Shown: piece after piece, positions 1 through 8,493 of the stretch
Layout: each line of letters begins with the position of its first letter
Position numbering within the stretch: position 1 is the stretch's first letter
Source of the DNA: Halalkalibacter oceani
GTDB taxonomy: Bacteria > Bacillota > Bacilli > Bacillales > Bacillaceae_D
Length of the DNA: 64,000 nucleotides
Direction: 5' to 3'
NCBI RefSeq assembly: GCF_023715605.1
Contig: NZ_JAMBOL010000003.1
Span: 248,001 to 312,000, forward strand
Notes under the pieces: generated by a model
The model's input: only the letters and a program-made list of their open reading frames with translations
What the model was told of the DNA's origin: nothing
Database searches by the model: none
Position numbers and translations under genes: made by a program

Positions 1-1
1 G

Positions 2-754
2 GTGCAATCGTACGGATCACGCTGCGTCAAGCCGCCGATCATTTATGGCAATGTCGCGTACATGGGACCAATGACTGTCGAGGAAACCGTCTATGCGCAG
101 TCGCTCACCTCTGCTCCGGTGAAAGGAATGCTGACAGGTCCGGTGACGATTTTGAACTGGTCATTTGTTCGAAATGACATCCCGAAGCAGGAGGTCGCTT
201 TTCAAATTGCCGCGGCGCTGCTGCAAGAGGTCCAGGCATTGGAGCAGGCCGGTATTACGATGATTCAGGTCGATGAACCGGCATTGCGCGAAGGGCTTCC
301 GCTCAAAAAAGCGAAGCGGAATGACTACTTGCACTGGGCGGTCGAAGCGTTCCGCCGAAGCACATCGGCGATTGCCGACACGACACAAATTCATACCCAT
401 ATGTGCTACAGCGATTTCGCCGACATCATCGAGGCGATCGACGCGCTTGATGCTGACGTGATCTCGATTGAGACATCGCGCAGCCATGCGGAATTAATTT
501 CTGCTTTTGAACATAACGTGTATGACAAAGGAATCGGCCTTGGCGTCTACGATATTCACAGCCCGCAAATACCCGAAGTAGGCGAAATGCTGGCGCTGAT
601 TGAGCGCGCCCTCACCGTTCTCCCACCATCGCTGTTCTGGGTCAATCCTGACTGCGGCTTAAAAACGCGCACAGAAGCCGAAACGGTCGCCGCTCTGACA
701 AACATGGTGAAGGCCGCAAAAGCAGCCCGTGCCAAAATGCTTTCGACTAGATGA
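2..754 (+). CDS. metE: Methionine synthase, cobalamin-independent (C-terminal part)
   Basis: C-terminal catalytic barrel of MetE, which moves the methyl group from 5-methyltetrahydropteroyltri-glutamate to homocysteine in the last step of methionine synthesis. The 5' part lies outside the window, so only about 250 residues are visible. The zinc and homocysteine site can be seen: the His-x-Cys in HTHMCYS, the Glu in SIETSRS and the late Cys in NPDCGLKTR. The VDEPALRE motif is also typical. The reading frame runs to a TGA at 752-754 with no disruption. It overlaps the ribosome-binding region of the next small gene. No upstream leader is available, so regulation cannot be judged. Confidence 0.96.
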   Translation: MQSYGSRCVKPPIIYGNVAYMGPMTVEETVYAQSLTSAPVKGMLTGPVTILNWSFVRNDIPKQEVAFQIAAALLQEVQALEQAGITMIQVDEPALREGLPLKKAKRNDYLHWAVEAFRRSTSAIADTTQIHTHMCYSDFADIIEAIDALDADVISIETSRSHAELISAFEHNVYDKGIGLGVYDIHSPQIPEVGEMLALIERALTVLPPSLFWVNPDCGLKTRTEAETVAALTNMVKAAKAARAKMLSTR

Positions 755-770
755 GAAGGAGTTGATTGAA

Positions 771-944
771 GTGAGGTACGAACTTGTCCACTTCCTGCAG
801 CATACAAATGATGAACAGCTGATGCTGGCCTTCATGAAAAACATGGATGGAAAAAGCTTGTCGACATTGTTTCACTATCTTTCTCTCACAGACGACATTA
901 CGAAAAAGCGCTGGCTCACCATTTATGAAAACCTCATCCCATAA
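771..944 (+). CDS. Small hypothetical protein (57 aa)
   Basis: Not recognised. A GTG start at 771 is chosen because an AAGGAG ribosome-binding site sits at 756-761; a longer in-frame ATG start at 729 would lie inside metE with no such site. The product is soluble, acidic in the middle, with no signal peptide or membrane segment, and probably helical. It follows metE by 16 bases on the same strand and may be co-transcribed with it. Its 3' end overlaps the start of a duplicated intergenic repeat. Function unknown. Confidence 0.6.
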   Translation: MRYELVHFLQHTNDEQLMLAFMKNMDGKSLSTLFHYLSLTDDITKKRWLTIYENLIP

Positions 945-986
945 GGAGGCCACTGAAAAACTTCCTTTTTCGTAACTCGAAGAAGA

Positions 987-1073
987 GTAATGGCTCCGCG
1001 CGTTGCGCGCCTTGCTTCGAGAAACCCACTCGTAGCAAGGCTTTTCAAATCAGGCAACGGCTACGCTCATTAC
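987..1073 (+). repeat. Structured quasi-palindromic repeat, copy 1
   Basis: Outer stem GTAATG/CATTAC (987-992, 1068-1073). A symmetric internal loop follows with GCTCCGCG on the left and GCTACGCT on the right, then a middle stem CGTTGC/GCAACG (1001-1006, 1054-1059). The inner stem is GCCTTGCT/AGCAAGGC extended by CGAG/CTCG, with a loop containing AACCCA. A 12-base bulge lies on the 3' side of the inner stem. The same plan with different stem sequences occurs at 16946, 17047 and 44104. Confidence 0.7.
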
Positions 1074-1079
1074 GAAAGA

Positions 1080-1116
1080 GCTGCTAAAAAAGTATAAATC
1101 GTACTTTTTCAGCAGC
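1080..1116. repeat. Hairpin related to the one at 19785
   Basis: An imperfect 15-base-pair stem, GCTGCTAAAAAAGTA paired with TACTTTTTCAGCAGC. The loop is AAATCG-like and nearly identical to a hairpin at 19785-19821. It lies between convergent genes and has no strong T tract, so a terminator role is possible but not shown. Confidence 0.55.
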
Positions 1117-1203
1117 TTCTCCCATAAGGAGGCCATTAAAACCTTCCTTTTTCGTAACTCGAAGAAGAATAACGGCTTCGCGCGTTGCGCGCCTGAACAA
1201 AGA

Positions 1204-1243
1204 GGGTGCGGCAAAAGGATTATTTTCTCCTTTGCCACACCCC
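1204..1243 (-). terminator. Putative terminator of resDE
   Basis: A long stem GGGTGTGGCAAAGGA paired with TCCTTTTGCCGCACCC on the minus strand, 11 bases past the resE stop. It is followed by a weak T-rich stretch. The AAAGG/CCTTTT upper stem is shared by many terminators in this window. Confidence 0.6.
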
Positions 1244-1253
1244 TACTTTCACT

Positions 1254-3032
1254 TTATTCATTCTGCTCCTTCGTCGGAATAAAGAAAGAGAATGTCGTCC
1301 CTTCATTCACCTTGCTGTGAACCGAAATCTGGCCTTGATGGGCCTCGATAATGTTTTTAGCGATCGCCAGACCAAGTCCTGTGCCGCTCCGCCCTCTCGT
1401 TCTTGCTTTATCCGCCTTATAGAAACGTTCAAACACGTAAGGAAGATCGGCCTCCGGGATGCCTGAACCATTGTCTTGGACATCGACCTTTAATCCCTCC
1501 GCAAACTGACGGACAATCAAGGTGACGTTACCGCCTTTTTCTGTGTGGCGGATCGCATTATGAAGCAGATTGGTCAGCACCTGTTCAATCCGGTCAGGAT
1601 CGCACATAATCGTCGTCACATCGGCCGTTTCCAACTCCAGCACAACATCCTGCTCCCGGGCCAGTCCCTGGAACTTGCGGACGATCCGTTCGACAAACGG
1701 CTGCACCTCGGTCGGCTCAATCTTCAGCTCGACATGTCCCGCTTCCATCCGCGCCAAGTCAAGCAGCTCATTGACAAGCCGGCCCATCCGCAGCGATTCC
1801 TCATAAATTATTTTCGCAATTTCTTTCTTTTCCTCATCGGAACCGGCGATATCGTCAATGATCGCTTCACTGTAGCCTTGCAGCATTGAAATCGGCGTGC
1901 GCAGCTCATGAGAGACATTGGCAATAAAATCTTTACGCAGCTTATCATGACGGCGCTCCTCTGTCATGTCGCGAAAGACGGCGACCGCCCCGCGAATATC
2001 ATGATCATCATAGAGCGGCGTCATCAAGATCGTCCAGCTCCGCCCTTGCATCTCATACTCAATAAACTGTTCCTTCTCCAGCGCCACGACGCGCTGGAAT
2101 AATGATTGCAACGCTTCGGGCAGCGCCTTATCCTGTTCATTCACCATTCCCTGTTCATAATACCAGGATTGGATAAAACGGTCGGCAGGCGGATTTGTCA
2201 GCACGACGTCCCCTTTTTTATTTAAGGTGATAACGCCATCCGCCATGCTGACCAAAATGCGCGAAAGCTGTTCTTTTTCCTGATTTAACGCGTGAATATT
2301 ATTGTTCAATTCACGCCCCATCCGGTTAAAGGCAATCGCCAGCTGGCCAATTTCATCATGAGTTAAAATCGGAACCTTCGTTTTGAATTTCCCTTCGGCG
2401 ACCTCAAGTGCGACCTGTCTCATTTTCCGAAGCGGCGCGGTAATCCGCGATGACAAGAAGAAAGCAAAGATCGTGGTAAGAATAATGGCAATTCCGGCCG
2501 AAAAATAAATGATCTGCTTCGTTTCATTGGATGTCTCTTCAATCGCCGACAGCGACTGATAGAGAAAAACCGCACTGTCTTCCAGCTCCGTTGGCTGAAG
2601 CGGCACACCGACAATCATGATTTCCGAATGGCTCTCTTCCCCTTCGCTTAAAAAAGGAAAATCGCCCTCTGTCGTGACGACTTTCTCCCCGGAAAATACT
2701 TGGGACAGCGCCTGATCGGTAAACAGGATGTCAAGCGCCTCCCGCTGCAATTGATCACTGCTCCATACGTTTTCTCCTTCAACGAAAATGATAATATCGG
2801 ATTGAAAAGCAGCGCCGTACTGCGAGATATTTTGCAACGCATCTTCCTTTGATTCATAGCTTTCATACATCGAAGCAATCATATTCGCATGGTTGACGAG
2901 CTGCGATTCTGCCTCACTTACATTAAACTGCTCAAACGATTGCAGCAGCAGAACCATCAGAATCGTCAGGACGACCGAAACAAGAAACAAAATCGTCAGC
3001 CATAGCTTTCCAACTACACTGCGCCAGAGCAT
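1254..3032 (-). CDS. resE: Sensor histidine kinase ResE
   Basis: Membrane histidine kinase that phosphorylates ResD to control aerobic and anaerobic respiration genes. Membrane segments lie near residues 11-31 and 172-192 and enclose an extracytoplasmic sensor region. HAMP, PAS and HisKA domains follow, with the phospho-acceptor His in FIANVSHELRTP near residue 373, then an ATPase domain with N, G1 (DNGSGIP) and G2 (GTGLGLAI) boxes. The length of 592 aa is normal for the family. It overlaps the resD stop by one base, which indicates translational coupling. The assignment to ResE rather than another PhoR-like kinase rests mainly on its place after resABC and resD. Confidence 0.93.
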   Translation of the reverse strand: MLWRSVVGKLWLTILFLVSVVLTILMVLLLQSFEQFNVSEAESQLVNHANMIASMYESYESKEDALQNISQYGAAFQSDIIIFVEGENVWSSDQLQREALDILFTDQALSQVFSGEKVVTTEGDFPFLSEGEESHSEIMIVGVPLQPTELEDSAVFLYQSLSAIEETSNETKQIIYFSAGIAIILTTIFAFFLSSRITAPLRKMRQVALEVAEGKFKTKVPILTHDEIGQLAIAFNRMGRELNNNIHALNQEKEQLSRILVSMADGVITLNKKGDVVLTNPPADRFIQSWYYEQGMVNEQDKALPEALQSLFQRVVALEKEQFIEYEMQGRSWTILMTPLYDDHDIRGAVAVFRDMTEERRHDKLRKDFIANVSHELRTPISMLQGYSEAIIDDIAGSDEEKKEIAKIIYEESLRMGRLVNELLDLARMEAGHVELKIEPTEVQPFVERIVRKFQGLAREQDVVLELETADVTTIMCDPDRIEQVLTNLLHNAIRHTEKGGNVTLIVRQFAEGLKVDVQDNGSGIPEADLPYVFERFYKADKARTRGRSGTGLGLAIAKNIIEAHQGQISVHSKVNEGTTFSFFIPTKEQNE

Positions 3033-3748
3033 TACTCCTTCACAGCCTCAAATTTATAGCCGATGCCCCAGACCGTCGAAATTAAAGCCGCGGCTTCAGG
3101 AGAAATTTTGTTAAGCTTTTCCCGCAATCGCTTAATATGCGTGTCAACCGTTCGTAAATCACCGAAGAAATCATAATTCCAGACATCCTTTAGCAGCTGC
3201 TCACGCGAAAACACTTTATCCGGAGATTGAGCAAGATAATGAAGCAGCTCATACTCCTTCGGGGTCAAATTGATTTCTTCACCGGAAACGGTGACGCGGT
3301 GCGCATCATTGTCAATCGTTAAATGTTGAAAAACGAGGACATCCTTCGTCTGCGTATCCGTTTGCAAGAACTTTGTCGAAGAAGAACGGCGGAGTAACGC
3401 CTTGACCCGCAGCACGACTTCGCGCGGACTGAACGGTTTGACGATATAATCGTCTGTCCCCACTTCAAATCCTTGTACGCGGTTCGTTTCCTCGCCTTTT
3501 GCCGTCAGCATCATGACCGGTGTTGCCTTGGACTTTCTCAGCTCCTGACAGACTTCGATCCCGTCCTTGCCCGGCATCATAATATCGAGCAAAATCAAAT
3601 CATATTCCTCATTTAACGCCATCTCTAACGCTTGTTCGCCATTCTCGGCTTCTTCGATTTCATAATTTTCTCTTTCTAAATACATTTTTAATAAGCGTCT
3701 AATGCGATCTTCGTCATCGACAACTAAAATCCGTGCTTCTTTTTCCAT
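3032..3748 (-). CDS. resD: Response regulator ResD
   Basis: OmpR/PhoB-type response regulator, 238 aa. The receiver domain has the acidic pair near residues 11-12, the phosphorylated Asp55 in LLDIMMPG and the Lys in MLTAKGE. A winged-helix DNA-binding domain follows. The ATG at 3748 is preferred over an upstream in-frame start because GAGGAGG lies just upstream and the family begins at this point (MEKEARILVVDDE). In B. subtilis ResD activates resA, ctaA and fermentation or nitrate genes under oxygen limitation. A hairpin separates it from resC, so resDE may have its own promoter. Confidence 0.95.
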   Translation of the reverse strand: MEKEARILVVDDEDRIRRLLKMYLERENYEIEEAENGEQALEMALNEEYDLILLDIMMPGKDGIEVCQELRKSKATPVMMLTAKGEETNRVQGFEVGTDDYIVKPFSPREVVLRVKALLRRSSSTKFLQTDTQTKDVLVFQHLTIDNDAHRVTVSGEEINLTPKEYELLHYLAQSPDKVFSREQLLKDVWNYDFFGDLRTVDTHIKRLREKLNKISPEAAALISTVWGIGYKFEAVKE

Positions 3749-3842
3749 TGACCTTTTCCTCCTCGCTATGTTTAACAGTAGTGTACCATTGTCCTCCCGG
3801 CGAAAAAAGCGTAACAAAAGCCGGTAAAATGAAAGCTGCTTA

Positions 3843-3888
3843 GGGGATGTCTCAAAAAGGGAAACCACACCCCCTTTAAGACATCCCC
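3843..3888 (-). terminator. Hairpin between resC and resD
   Basis: GGGGATGTCT and AGACATCCCC form a perfect 10-base-pair base with an AAAGGG/CCCTTT upper part. It lies between the resC stop and the resD start. It lacks a long T tract, so it may be a partial terminator that lowers resDE expression from the resABC promoter. Confidence 0.6.
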
Positions 3889-3912
3889 ATCTTCACTTTA
3901 TTCCTTCACCTA

Positions 3913-5100
3913 TTATGCATACGAGTGTAAGCCGGCAATGACAAGGTTGACAAAAACGAGATTGAACATAATAATCCCGAAGCCGATCACACACAACCAA
4001 GCCGAACGCTCTCCATGCCAGCCTTTTGATAAGCGCAAGTGCAAATAAGCCGCATAGAACAAGAACGTAATTAACGCCCATACTTCCTTAGGATCCCAGC
4101 CCCAGAATCTCGTCCACGCATATTGCGCCCAAATCATCGCAAACACGAGCCCGCCTAATGTAAATACCGGGAAGCCAATCGCAATGGCCCGATAGCTGAT
4201 CTCGTCAACAGCCTGCAGGCTGACGCGTCTTAACAACGGCTGTAGGATCGCCCCCACCTTTTTGCGGAAAATCAACCGAAGCAGGAAATATAAAACCAAG
4301 CCGGTCAGCATCGACCAGATGACCGTGTTCAAATCGTTCGCCCGAATAATCGCCGGGGCGTTAATGGCCGGTGACAAAGCACCTTCCGTCAGTAGCGTCC
4401 CTTCATTCGGACCGACAAAAGCCGGCATCGGATAGACCATCGTCGCTTCCTCGGCATTTTCGTTAATATAGCTGAAGGATGCCTCGTACCCTGCTGCATT
4501 AAAGATCGAACCGATCAAAATATAGCCGACAAGACTGAGCATCGCATAGAGCGTGATCTCCATCGCGATCGTCTGCTTACTTGTTTTCGTAAAATCAATC
4601 GACCGGATTAAGTAAATCAGCCCGGCGGCCATCCCGATTGTAAGAATGCCCTGTCCCAAGGCGACGGTGATAACATGAATCGTCAGCCAATTACTTTGCA
4701 ATGCCGGAATCAGTGGAGAAATTTCTCCAGGGAACATCGAAGCATACGCAATAATGAGCATCACAATCGGCATCGTAAACATCCCTAAATAATTCGAGCG
4801 GTAAATCGCAAACAAAATGACAAAGGCAATTCCGATCGCAATTCCAAAGAATGTCATATACTCGTACATATTACTGACCGGCGCGTGTCCCGCTACTGAC
4901 CAGCGTGTCAGAAAATAGCCAATCGAAAACAGGGAACCGAGAATCGCAAAAATATAGCCGATCACTCCCCATTTGTTTCCACTCATCTCACCTTGACGAT
5001 TGCGCCACTTTCGGCCGGTTACGGAAACAGAAAACGTAATCGTGGCGCCTAAATATAAGAAAAAGGCAATTTGTAGTAAATTCCCACTCAATTCTGCCAT
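3913..5100 (-). CDS. resC: Cytochrome c biogenesis protein ResC (CcsA/CcsB family)
   Basis: Multi-spanning membrane protein, 395 aa, that together with ResB exports heme and attaches it to apocytochrome c (system II). The tryptophan-rich heme-binding signature WGWDPKEVWALI is present near the C terminus, among many hydrophobic helices. The ATG at 5100 is chosen because an AGGAGG site precedes it by 9 bases, and the ORF upstream of that point is hydrophilic and unlike the family. The gene follows resB by 60 bases on the same strand, consistent with a resABC operon. Confidence 0.95.
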   Translation of the reverse strand: MAELSGNLLQIAFFLYLGATITFSVSVTGRKWRNRQGEMSGNKWGVIGYIFAILGSLFSIGYFLTRWSVAGHAPVSNMYEYMTFFGIAIGIAFVILFAIYRSNYLGMFTMPIVMLIIAYASMFPGEISPLIPALQSNWLTIHVITVALGQGILTIGMAAGLIYLIRSIDFTKTSKQTIAMEITLYAMLSLVGYILIGSIFNAAGYEASFSYINENAEEATMVYPMPAFVGPNEGTLLTEGALSPAINAPAIIRANDLNTVIWSMLTGLVLYFLLRLIFRKKVGAILQPLLRRVSLQAVDEISYRAIAIGFPVFTLGGLVFAMIWAQYAWTRFWGWDPKEVWALITFLFYAAYLHLRLSKGWHGERSAWLCVIGFGIIMFNLVFVNLVIAGLHSYA

Positions 5101-5160
5101 TTGAAACCCTCCTAAAAGGAAGTGTGAAACGTTTCTTCCACGCTTCCTTTTTTTCATTCC

Positions 5161-6801
5161 TTATTCATGTTTACTGTTTTGCGATGAATTTTCCGCCTCT
5201 TCCAGCTGATCTACCGGTGTTGCGATCCCGCTGTCGGCGATGACATAGTCAATATCCTTCCGCAATCCTAAATAGTTTTTATTCGTGTGACCGGCAATCC
5301 AGATTTCACCATTAATCCGTTGCAGCCAAATCCGGCGGTGGGCCCAGTAAGAGCCTTGGACGAGGCCGAACATGAAAATAGCCCCACCGACAATTAAGAA
5401 CGGTAATGTTTTATCCTTTCTGACGGTCAGTCCCGTTACATGCTTCGTCTCGACATCAACAAATGTCATTTTATATTCGTTTTCCCCGAGAGGCTCCAGA
5501 TTCTGTCTAATACCGACCAGGCTCGTTTCCCCTTCAGGTGTATCAGGTGTGTACATCGTAAAAATGAACACCGGATTGTTCGGTACACTTGATTGGGTCG
5601 CCGGCTCATTGTTCGCATCGAGATGGAAGTCAGGAAAATATTGGCCTACGACGACGCGATACCCGTCACCAAGATCATATTCCGGCTCCGGATCGAGCAG
5701 GTTAATATCCATCCGCCCGAACGTTTCCCCCGTTTCCTTGTTCTCAAGGGTAAAGCTCATCGTACTTAATTCATTAAGCCGGTAGCTGACTTGATACAAT
5801 GAAAAATCATCAAAGCTCAGCGGTTCATTCACGCGGATATAATGCTCGTCCACCTGCACAAGCTCGCCTTCCCCGACAACGCCGGTATCCTCCTGCTCAT
5901 AAAGAATCGCATCTGTTTGATACGTTTTAACAACAGGGCCGCCGTTACGCTGGATCGCCTCTGAGTACATCTCATCATCTTCATCATAAAGCTCAATGAT
6001 AAACTGTTCATTTTTCACATGGTAACGTCCTTCTGTTCCCGGGACGACAACCGTGTCACCTTCGCGAATCCACATATTATCGTCAATATACATCCCGGGA
6101 AAATAGCGGAGCATACAGCCAATAAGAAAAATAATAAGACCAATATGGTTGACGTAGGGACCCCAGCGGGCAAAACGGTTTTTTTCCGCTACCAGGTTGC
6201 CGTTTTCCTCTGACACGCGGTATTTCTTATCCTTCAGCTTTTCTTTCACTTGCGTAAAAGCCGCGTCCGGATCTTCGACCTTCGACGTCCCGAAAACGCG
6301 CTGGCGTTTCATAAAGCTTTGATGCCTTGTCACACGCTGTGTTTTCAATGCCCGGTAGAGCGGGACAAAGCGGTCAAGGCTGGCAATCAAAATCGAAATT
6401 CCGAGCGCCGCCAAAAGCAGCATATACCACCATGAGCCGTATAAATTGTGAAAGCCGAGCTGATAATAGAGTTGCCCGGTAATGCCATATTCAGCGGCAT
6501 AGTGTTCGGCCGGATTGACTGTAGGCGGAATGTACATCTCCTGCGGATAAATCGTTCCGAGTGCGGAAGCTACGAGCAGGAGGACAATAATCCAGATCCC
6601 TACCTTAACAGACGAAAAAAACATCCATATCTTATCGATAAATGTTGTCGTGTACGTTTGTGAGCGGCGGGCCACCCCTTCATAGCGCATGTTCAGCAGG
6701 GTCTTTTGATCCTCGCCCTCCTGCAGCGGCTTGCCACAGGACTCACAGACGAGCGTGCCATGAGGGTTGTCGTGCCCACATTCACATTTTATTTTGTTCA
6801 C
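5161..6801 (-). CDS. resB: Cytochrome c biogenesis protein ResB
   Basis: Membrane partner of ResC in system II cytochrome c maturation, 546 aa. An N-terminal zinc ribbon is visible as CECGH with a second pair CESCG. Three membrane segments follow near residues 60-80, 120-140 and 210-230. A large extracytoplasmic domain comes next, then a last membrane helix before the cytoplasmic tail. The GTG at 6801 is chosen because GAGG lies 8-11 bases upstream; another GTG at 6810 is possible. The gene starts just past the resA stop codon, so the two are probably translated together. Confidence 0.94.
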   Translation of the reverse strand: MNKIKCECGHDNPHGTLVCESCGKPLQEGEDQKTLLNMRYEGVARRSQTYTTTFIDKIWMFFSSVKVGIWIIVLLLVASALGTIYPQEMYIPPTVNPAEHYAAEYGITGQLYYQLGFHNLYGSWWYMLLLAALGISILIASLDRFVPLYRALKTQRVTRHQSFMKRQRVFGTSKVEDPDAAFTQVKEKLKDKKYRVSEENGNLVAEKNRFARWGPYVNHIGLIIFLIGCMLRYFPGMYIDDNMWIREGDTVVVPGTEGRYHVKNEQFIIELYDEDDEMYSEAIQRNGGPVVKTYQTDAILYEQEDTGVVGEGELVQVDEHYIRVNEPLSFDDFSLYQVSYRLNELSTMSFTLENKETGETFGRMDINLLDPEPEYDLGDGYRVVVGQYFPDFHLDANNEPATQSSVPNNPVFIFTMYTPDTPEGETSLVGIRQNLEPLGENEYKMTFVDVETKHVTGLTVRKDKTLPFLIVGGAIFMFGLVQGSYWAHRRIWLQRINGEIWIAGHTNKNYLGLRKDIDYVIADSGIATPVDQLEEAENSSQNSKHE

Positions 6802-6815
6802 TCTACACACCTCAA

Positions 6816-7343
6816 TTATGTTGCCGGTTTAATTCTCTCCATAAATTCTCTGACCATTTCTTCCGTCATTCCTCCTTGATGGACATGCACGATCGTGCCA
6901 TGCTCATCAATCAATACCGTTGTTGGTAATGGAGAAATCCCGTACGCATCAATCACATTGCGGCCTTTATCAATTACGATCGGAAATGTGAGCGAATAGC
7001 GGTCAACGAAGCGCTGCACTGTCAGCTCCGGTTCGGCAGCGTTGACGGCAAGAATCTCGACGCCTTGCGCGCGATACTCATTATACAGCTCCTCCATCAC
7101 GGGCATTTCCTTCACACAAGGAGGACAGTATGTACCCCAGAAGTTCAAAAACACACCTTTTCCTTTCCAATCTTCGAGCTCAATCCGTTCCCCATTCAAA
7201 TCGGTTAGCACAAAATTAACAGAGCCTTCGCCCGCTTTGGCGACACTGCGATCGGCAAAGAAATTCGAATAAAACGTATAAGCAAGGGCGATGGCAATAA
7301 TGGCCAGAATGCTTGTACGCATCACAAGTCTTTTCCGTTTCAA
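6816..7343 (-). CDS. resA: Thiol-disulfide oxidoreductase ResA
   Basis: Membrane-anchored thioredoxin-like protein, 175 aa, that reduces the CXXCH cysteines of apocytochrome c outside the membrane before heme attachment. An N-terminal membrane anchor covers residues 8-28. The active site is WGTYCPPC with Cys73 and Cys76; B. subtilis ResA has CEPC, so this copy carries Pro in place of Glu at the second position. A cis-proline region ISPLPTTVLID is present. It heads the resABC set, with rluB 132 bases upstream. Confidence 0.95.
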   Translation of the reverse strand: MKRKRLVMRTSILAIIAIALAYTFYSNFFADRSVAKAGEGSVNFVLTDLNGERIELEDWKGKGVFLNFWGTYCPPCVKEMPVMEELYNEYRAQGVEILAVNAAEPELTVQRFVDRYSLTFPIVIDKGRNVIDAYGISPLPTTVLIDEHGTIVHVHQGGMTEEMVREFMERIKPAT

Positions 7344-7475
7344 TCCTCAAACCTCCTTACTGCCTCTATTCTCTTTAACCGCTTCCCGCCCGGAATGCAA
7401 AGTGGGCTTATACGGTGATATGCAGATTAGATTAATTCCATTATAACGTTGAAAATGTTCGCAATGGATTTTCCT

Positions 7476-8204
7476 TTATGACGGTTTCGTGACAGCTAGT
7501 TCGCGCAGATGCTTGACCTCAATCGGCTTCAGCGGCCTCACATCGCCCGGGTTCATCCCGCGCAGATTAAGAAAGCCGTACTCCTCGCGCTTCAGCTTCA
7601 TCACCGGATGACCAATCGCCTCAAACATCCGGCGGACCAGACGATTACGCCCTTCATGAATCGTGATCCGGACAATCGCTGTCTGCTTCTTTTTATCAAT
7701 CGACATCATTTTAACCTTAGCCGGAGCCGTTTTCCCATCATCGAGCCGGATTCCCTGCTGCAGCCGTTTCAACGCCTCCCGCGATGGAATTCCCTTTACT
7801 TTTGCCACATAAACCTTATCAATCTTAAATTTCGGATGCATAAGGTAATTGGCAAACTCCCCGTCATTTGTTAAAAGCAAAAGACCGGACGTATCATAAT
7901 CGAGGCGGCCTACCGGAAAAACCCGTTGCTCGACCTCCAGAAAATCAGTTACGACTTTCCTCCCCTTCTCATCCTTTACGCTTGAAATGACACCACTTGG
8001 CTTATATAACAAAAAATAAACAGGCTCCTCCCGGTCGATCGGGATGCCTTCGACTTCAATTTGATCTTTATTCGCTGATGCTTTCACACCAAGCTCACGC
8101 ACGACCTCTCCATTTACCTTTACTTTTCCTTCCATAATCAGTTGTTCTGCTTTGCGGCGTGACGCAATGCCGGCCTGAGCAATGATCTTCTGTAACCGTT
8201 CCAT
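7476..8204 (-). CDS. rluB: 23S rRNA pseudouridine synthase RluB
   Basis: RsuA/RluB-family enzyme, 242 aa, expected to make a pseudouridine in helix 89-93 of 23S rRNA. An S4 RNA-binding domain fills residues 1-60 (LQKIIAQAGIASRRKAEQLI). The catalytic Asp lies in GRLDYDTSGLLLLTNDGE. The ARTRANG-like substrate loop is seen as HEGRNRLVRRMFEAIGHPV. It sits between spmB and resA, exactly as in B. subtilis, where it is called ypuL. Confidence 0.95.
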   Translation of the reverse strand: MERLQKIIAQAGIASRRKAEQLIMEGKVKVNGEVVRELGVKASANKDQIEVEGIPIDREEPVYFLLYKPSGVISSVKDEKGRKVVTDFLEVEQRVFPVGRLDYDTSGLLLLTNDGEFANYLMHPKFKIDKVYVAKVKGIPSREALKRLQQGIRLDDGKTAPAKVKMMSIDKKKQTAIVRITIHEGRNRLVRRMFEAIGHPVMKLKREEYGFLNLRGMNPGDVRPLKPIEVKHLRELAVTKPS

Positions 8205-8264
8205 TTCTTTTTCACCTCATGTTCCATCATACTCTTCCGAACATGAATTCTCAAGCGAAGAACA

Positions 8265-8309
8265 GGAGCCCTGGACAAAAGGCTGTTGTCACCGTTTGTC
8301 CAAGGCTCC
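8265..8309 (-). terminator. Hairpin upstream of rluB
   Basis: GGAGCCTTGGACAAAC pairs with GTTTGTCC-type and GGGCTCC sequence across a short loop, with small mismatches. It lies between spmB and rluB and probably ends spmAB transcription. Its A-rich neighbour lies on the upstream side, so termination would be weak on this strand. Confidence 0.5.
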
Positions 8310-8327
8310 AAAAATTTTATTCCGGTT

Positions 8328-8347
8328 GTAATGGCTCCGCACGTTGC
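8328..8347 (+). repeat. Partial left arm of the structured repeat
   Basis: GTAATGGCTCCGCACGTTGC matches the left arm of copy 1 (987-1006) at 19 of 20 positions, but no matching right arm follows. It looks like a truncated copy. Confidence 0.5.
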
Positions 8348-8352
8348 GTAAA

Positions 8353-8493
8353 GGCTGGACAAAAGGTAACTAGCGTATCGCCAAAGTTCAAGGATGGCTC
8401 TGCCCAGCTTAGACTCCCTCCTTGGAGAAGCTATCAAGAGGAACGAGATTCCGTTAGTTTTCATTCATAGTAGTGTTTTTTTTGATCCAGCCT
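8353..8493 (-). other. spmB terminator arms separated by about 113 bases
   Basis: The 14 bases GGCTGGACAAAAGG at 8353 can pair with the arm ending in TTTTGATCCAGCC at 8493, directly after the spmB stop. Elsewhere in this window such arms lie about 10 bases apart. Here about 113 bases separate them, including an internal dyad AACTAGCG/CGTTAGTT. This suggests an insertion into an ordinary terminator loop. Confidence 0.4.

Larger units (their letters stand above)
939..1193. repeat. Imperfect direct duplication in the metE/resE intergenic region
   Basis: About 70 bases starting at CCCATAAGGAGGCCA (939) recur starting near 1121 with the same order of blocks (CTTCCTTTTTCGTAACTCGAA, then GGCTCCGCGCG or GGCTTCGCGCG, then TTGCGCGCC). 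The offset is about 182 bases. This fills the 309-base stretch without genes between the small CDS and resE. The first copy leads into a complete structured repeat; the second stops after its left arm. Confidence 0.75.

Noticed and set aside
161-487. A minus-strand ORF of 108 aa inside metE
   Set aside because: It is a shadow of the metE frame with no ribosome site and no family-like sequence.
1050-1238. Short ORFs with the same peptide MASLW in the metE/resE gap
   Set aside because: They arise because the intergenic repeat is duplicated; no good start sites and no other coding sign.
5372-5785. A plus-strand ORF of 137 aa inside resB
   Set aside because: Antisense shadow of resB; low-complexity serine-rich translation and no start signal.
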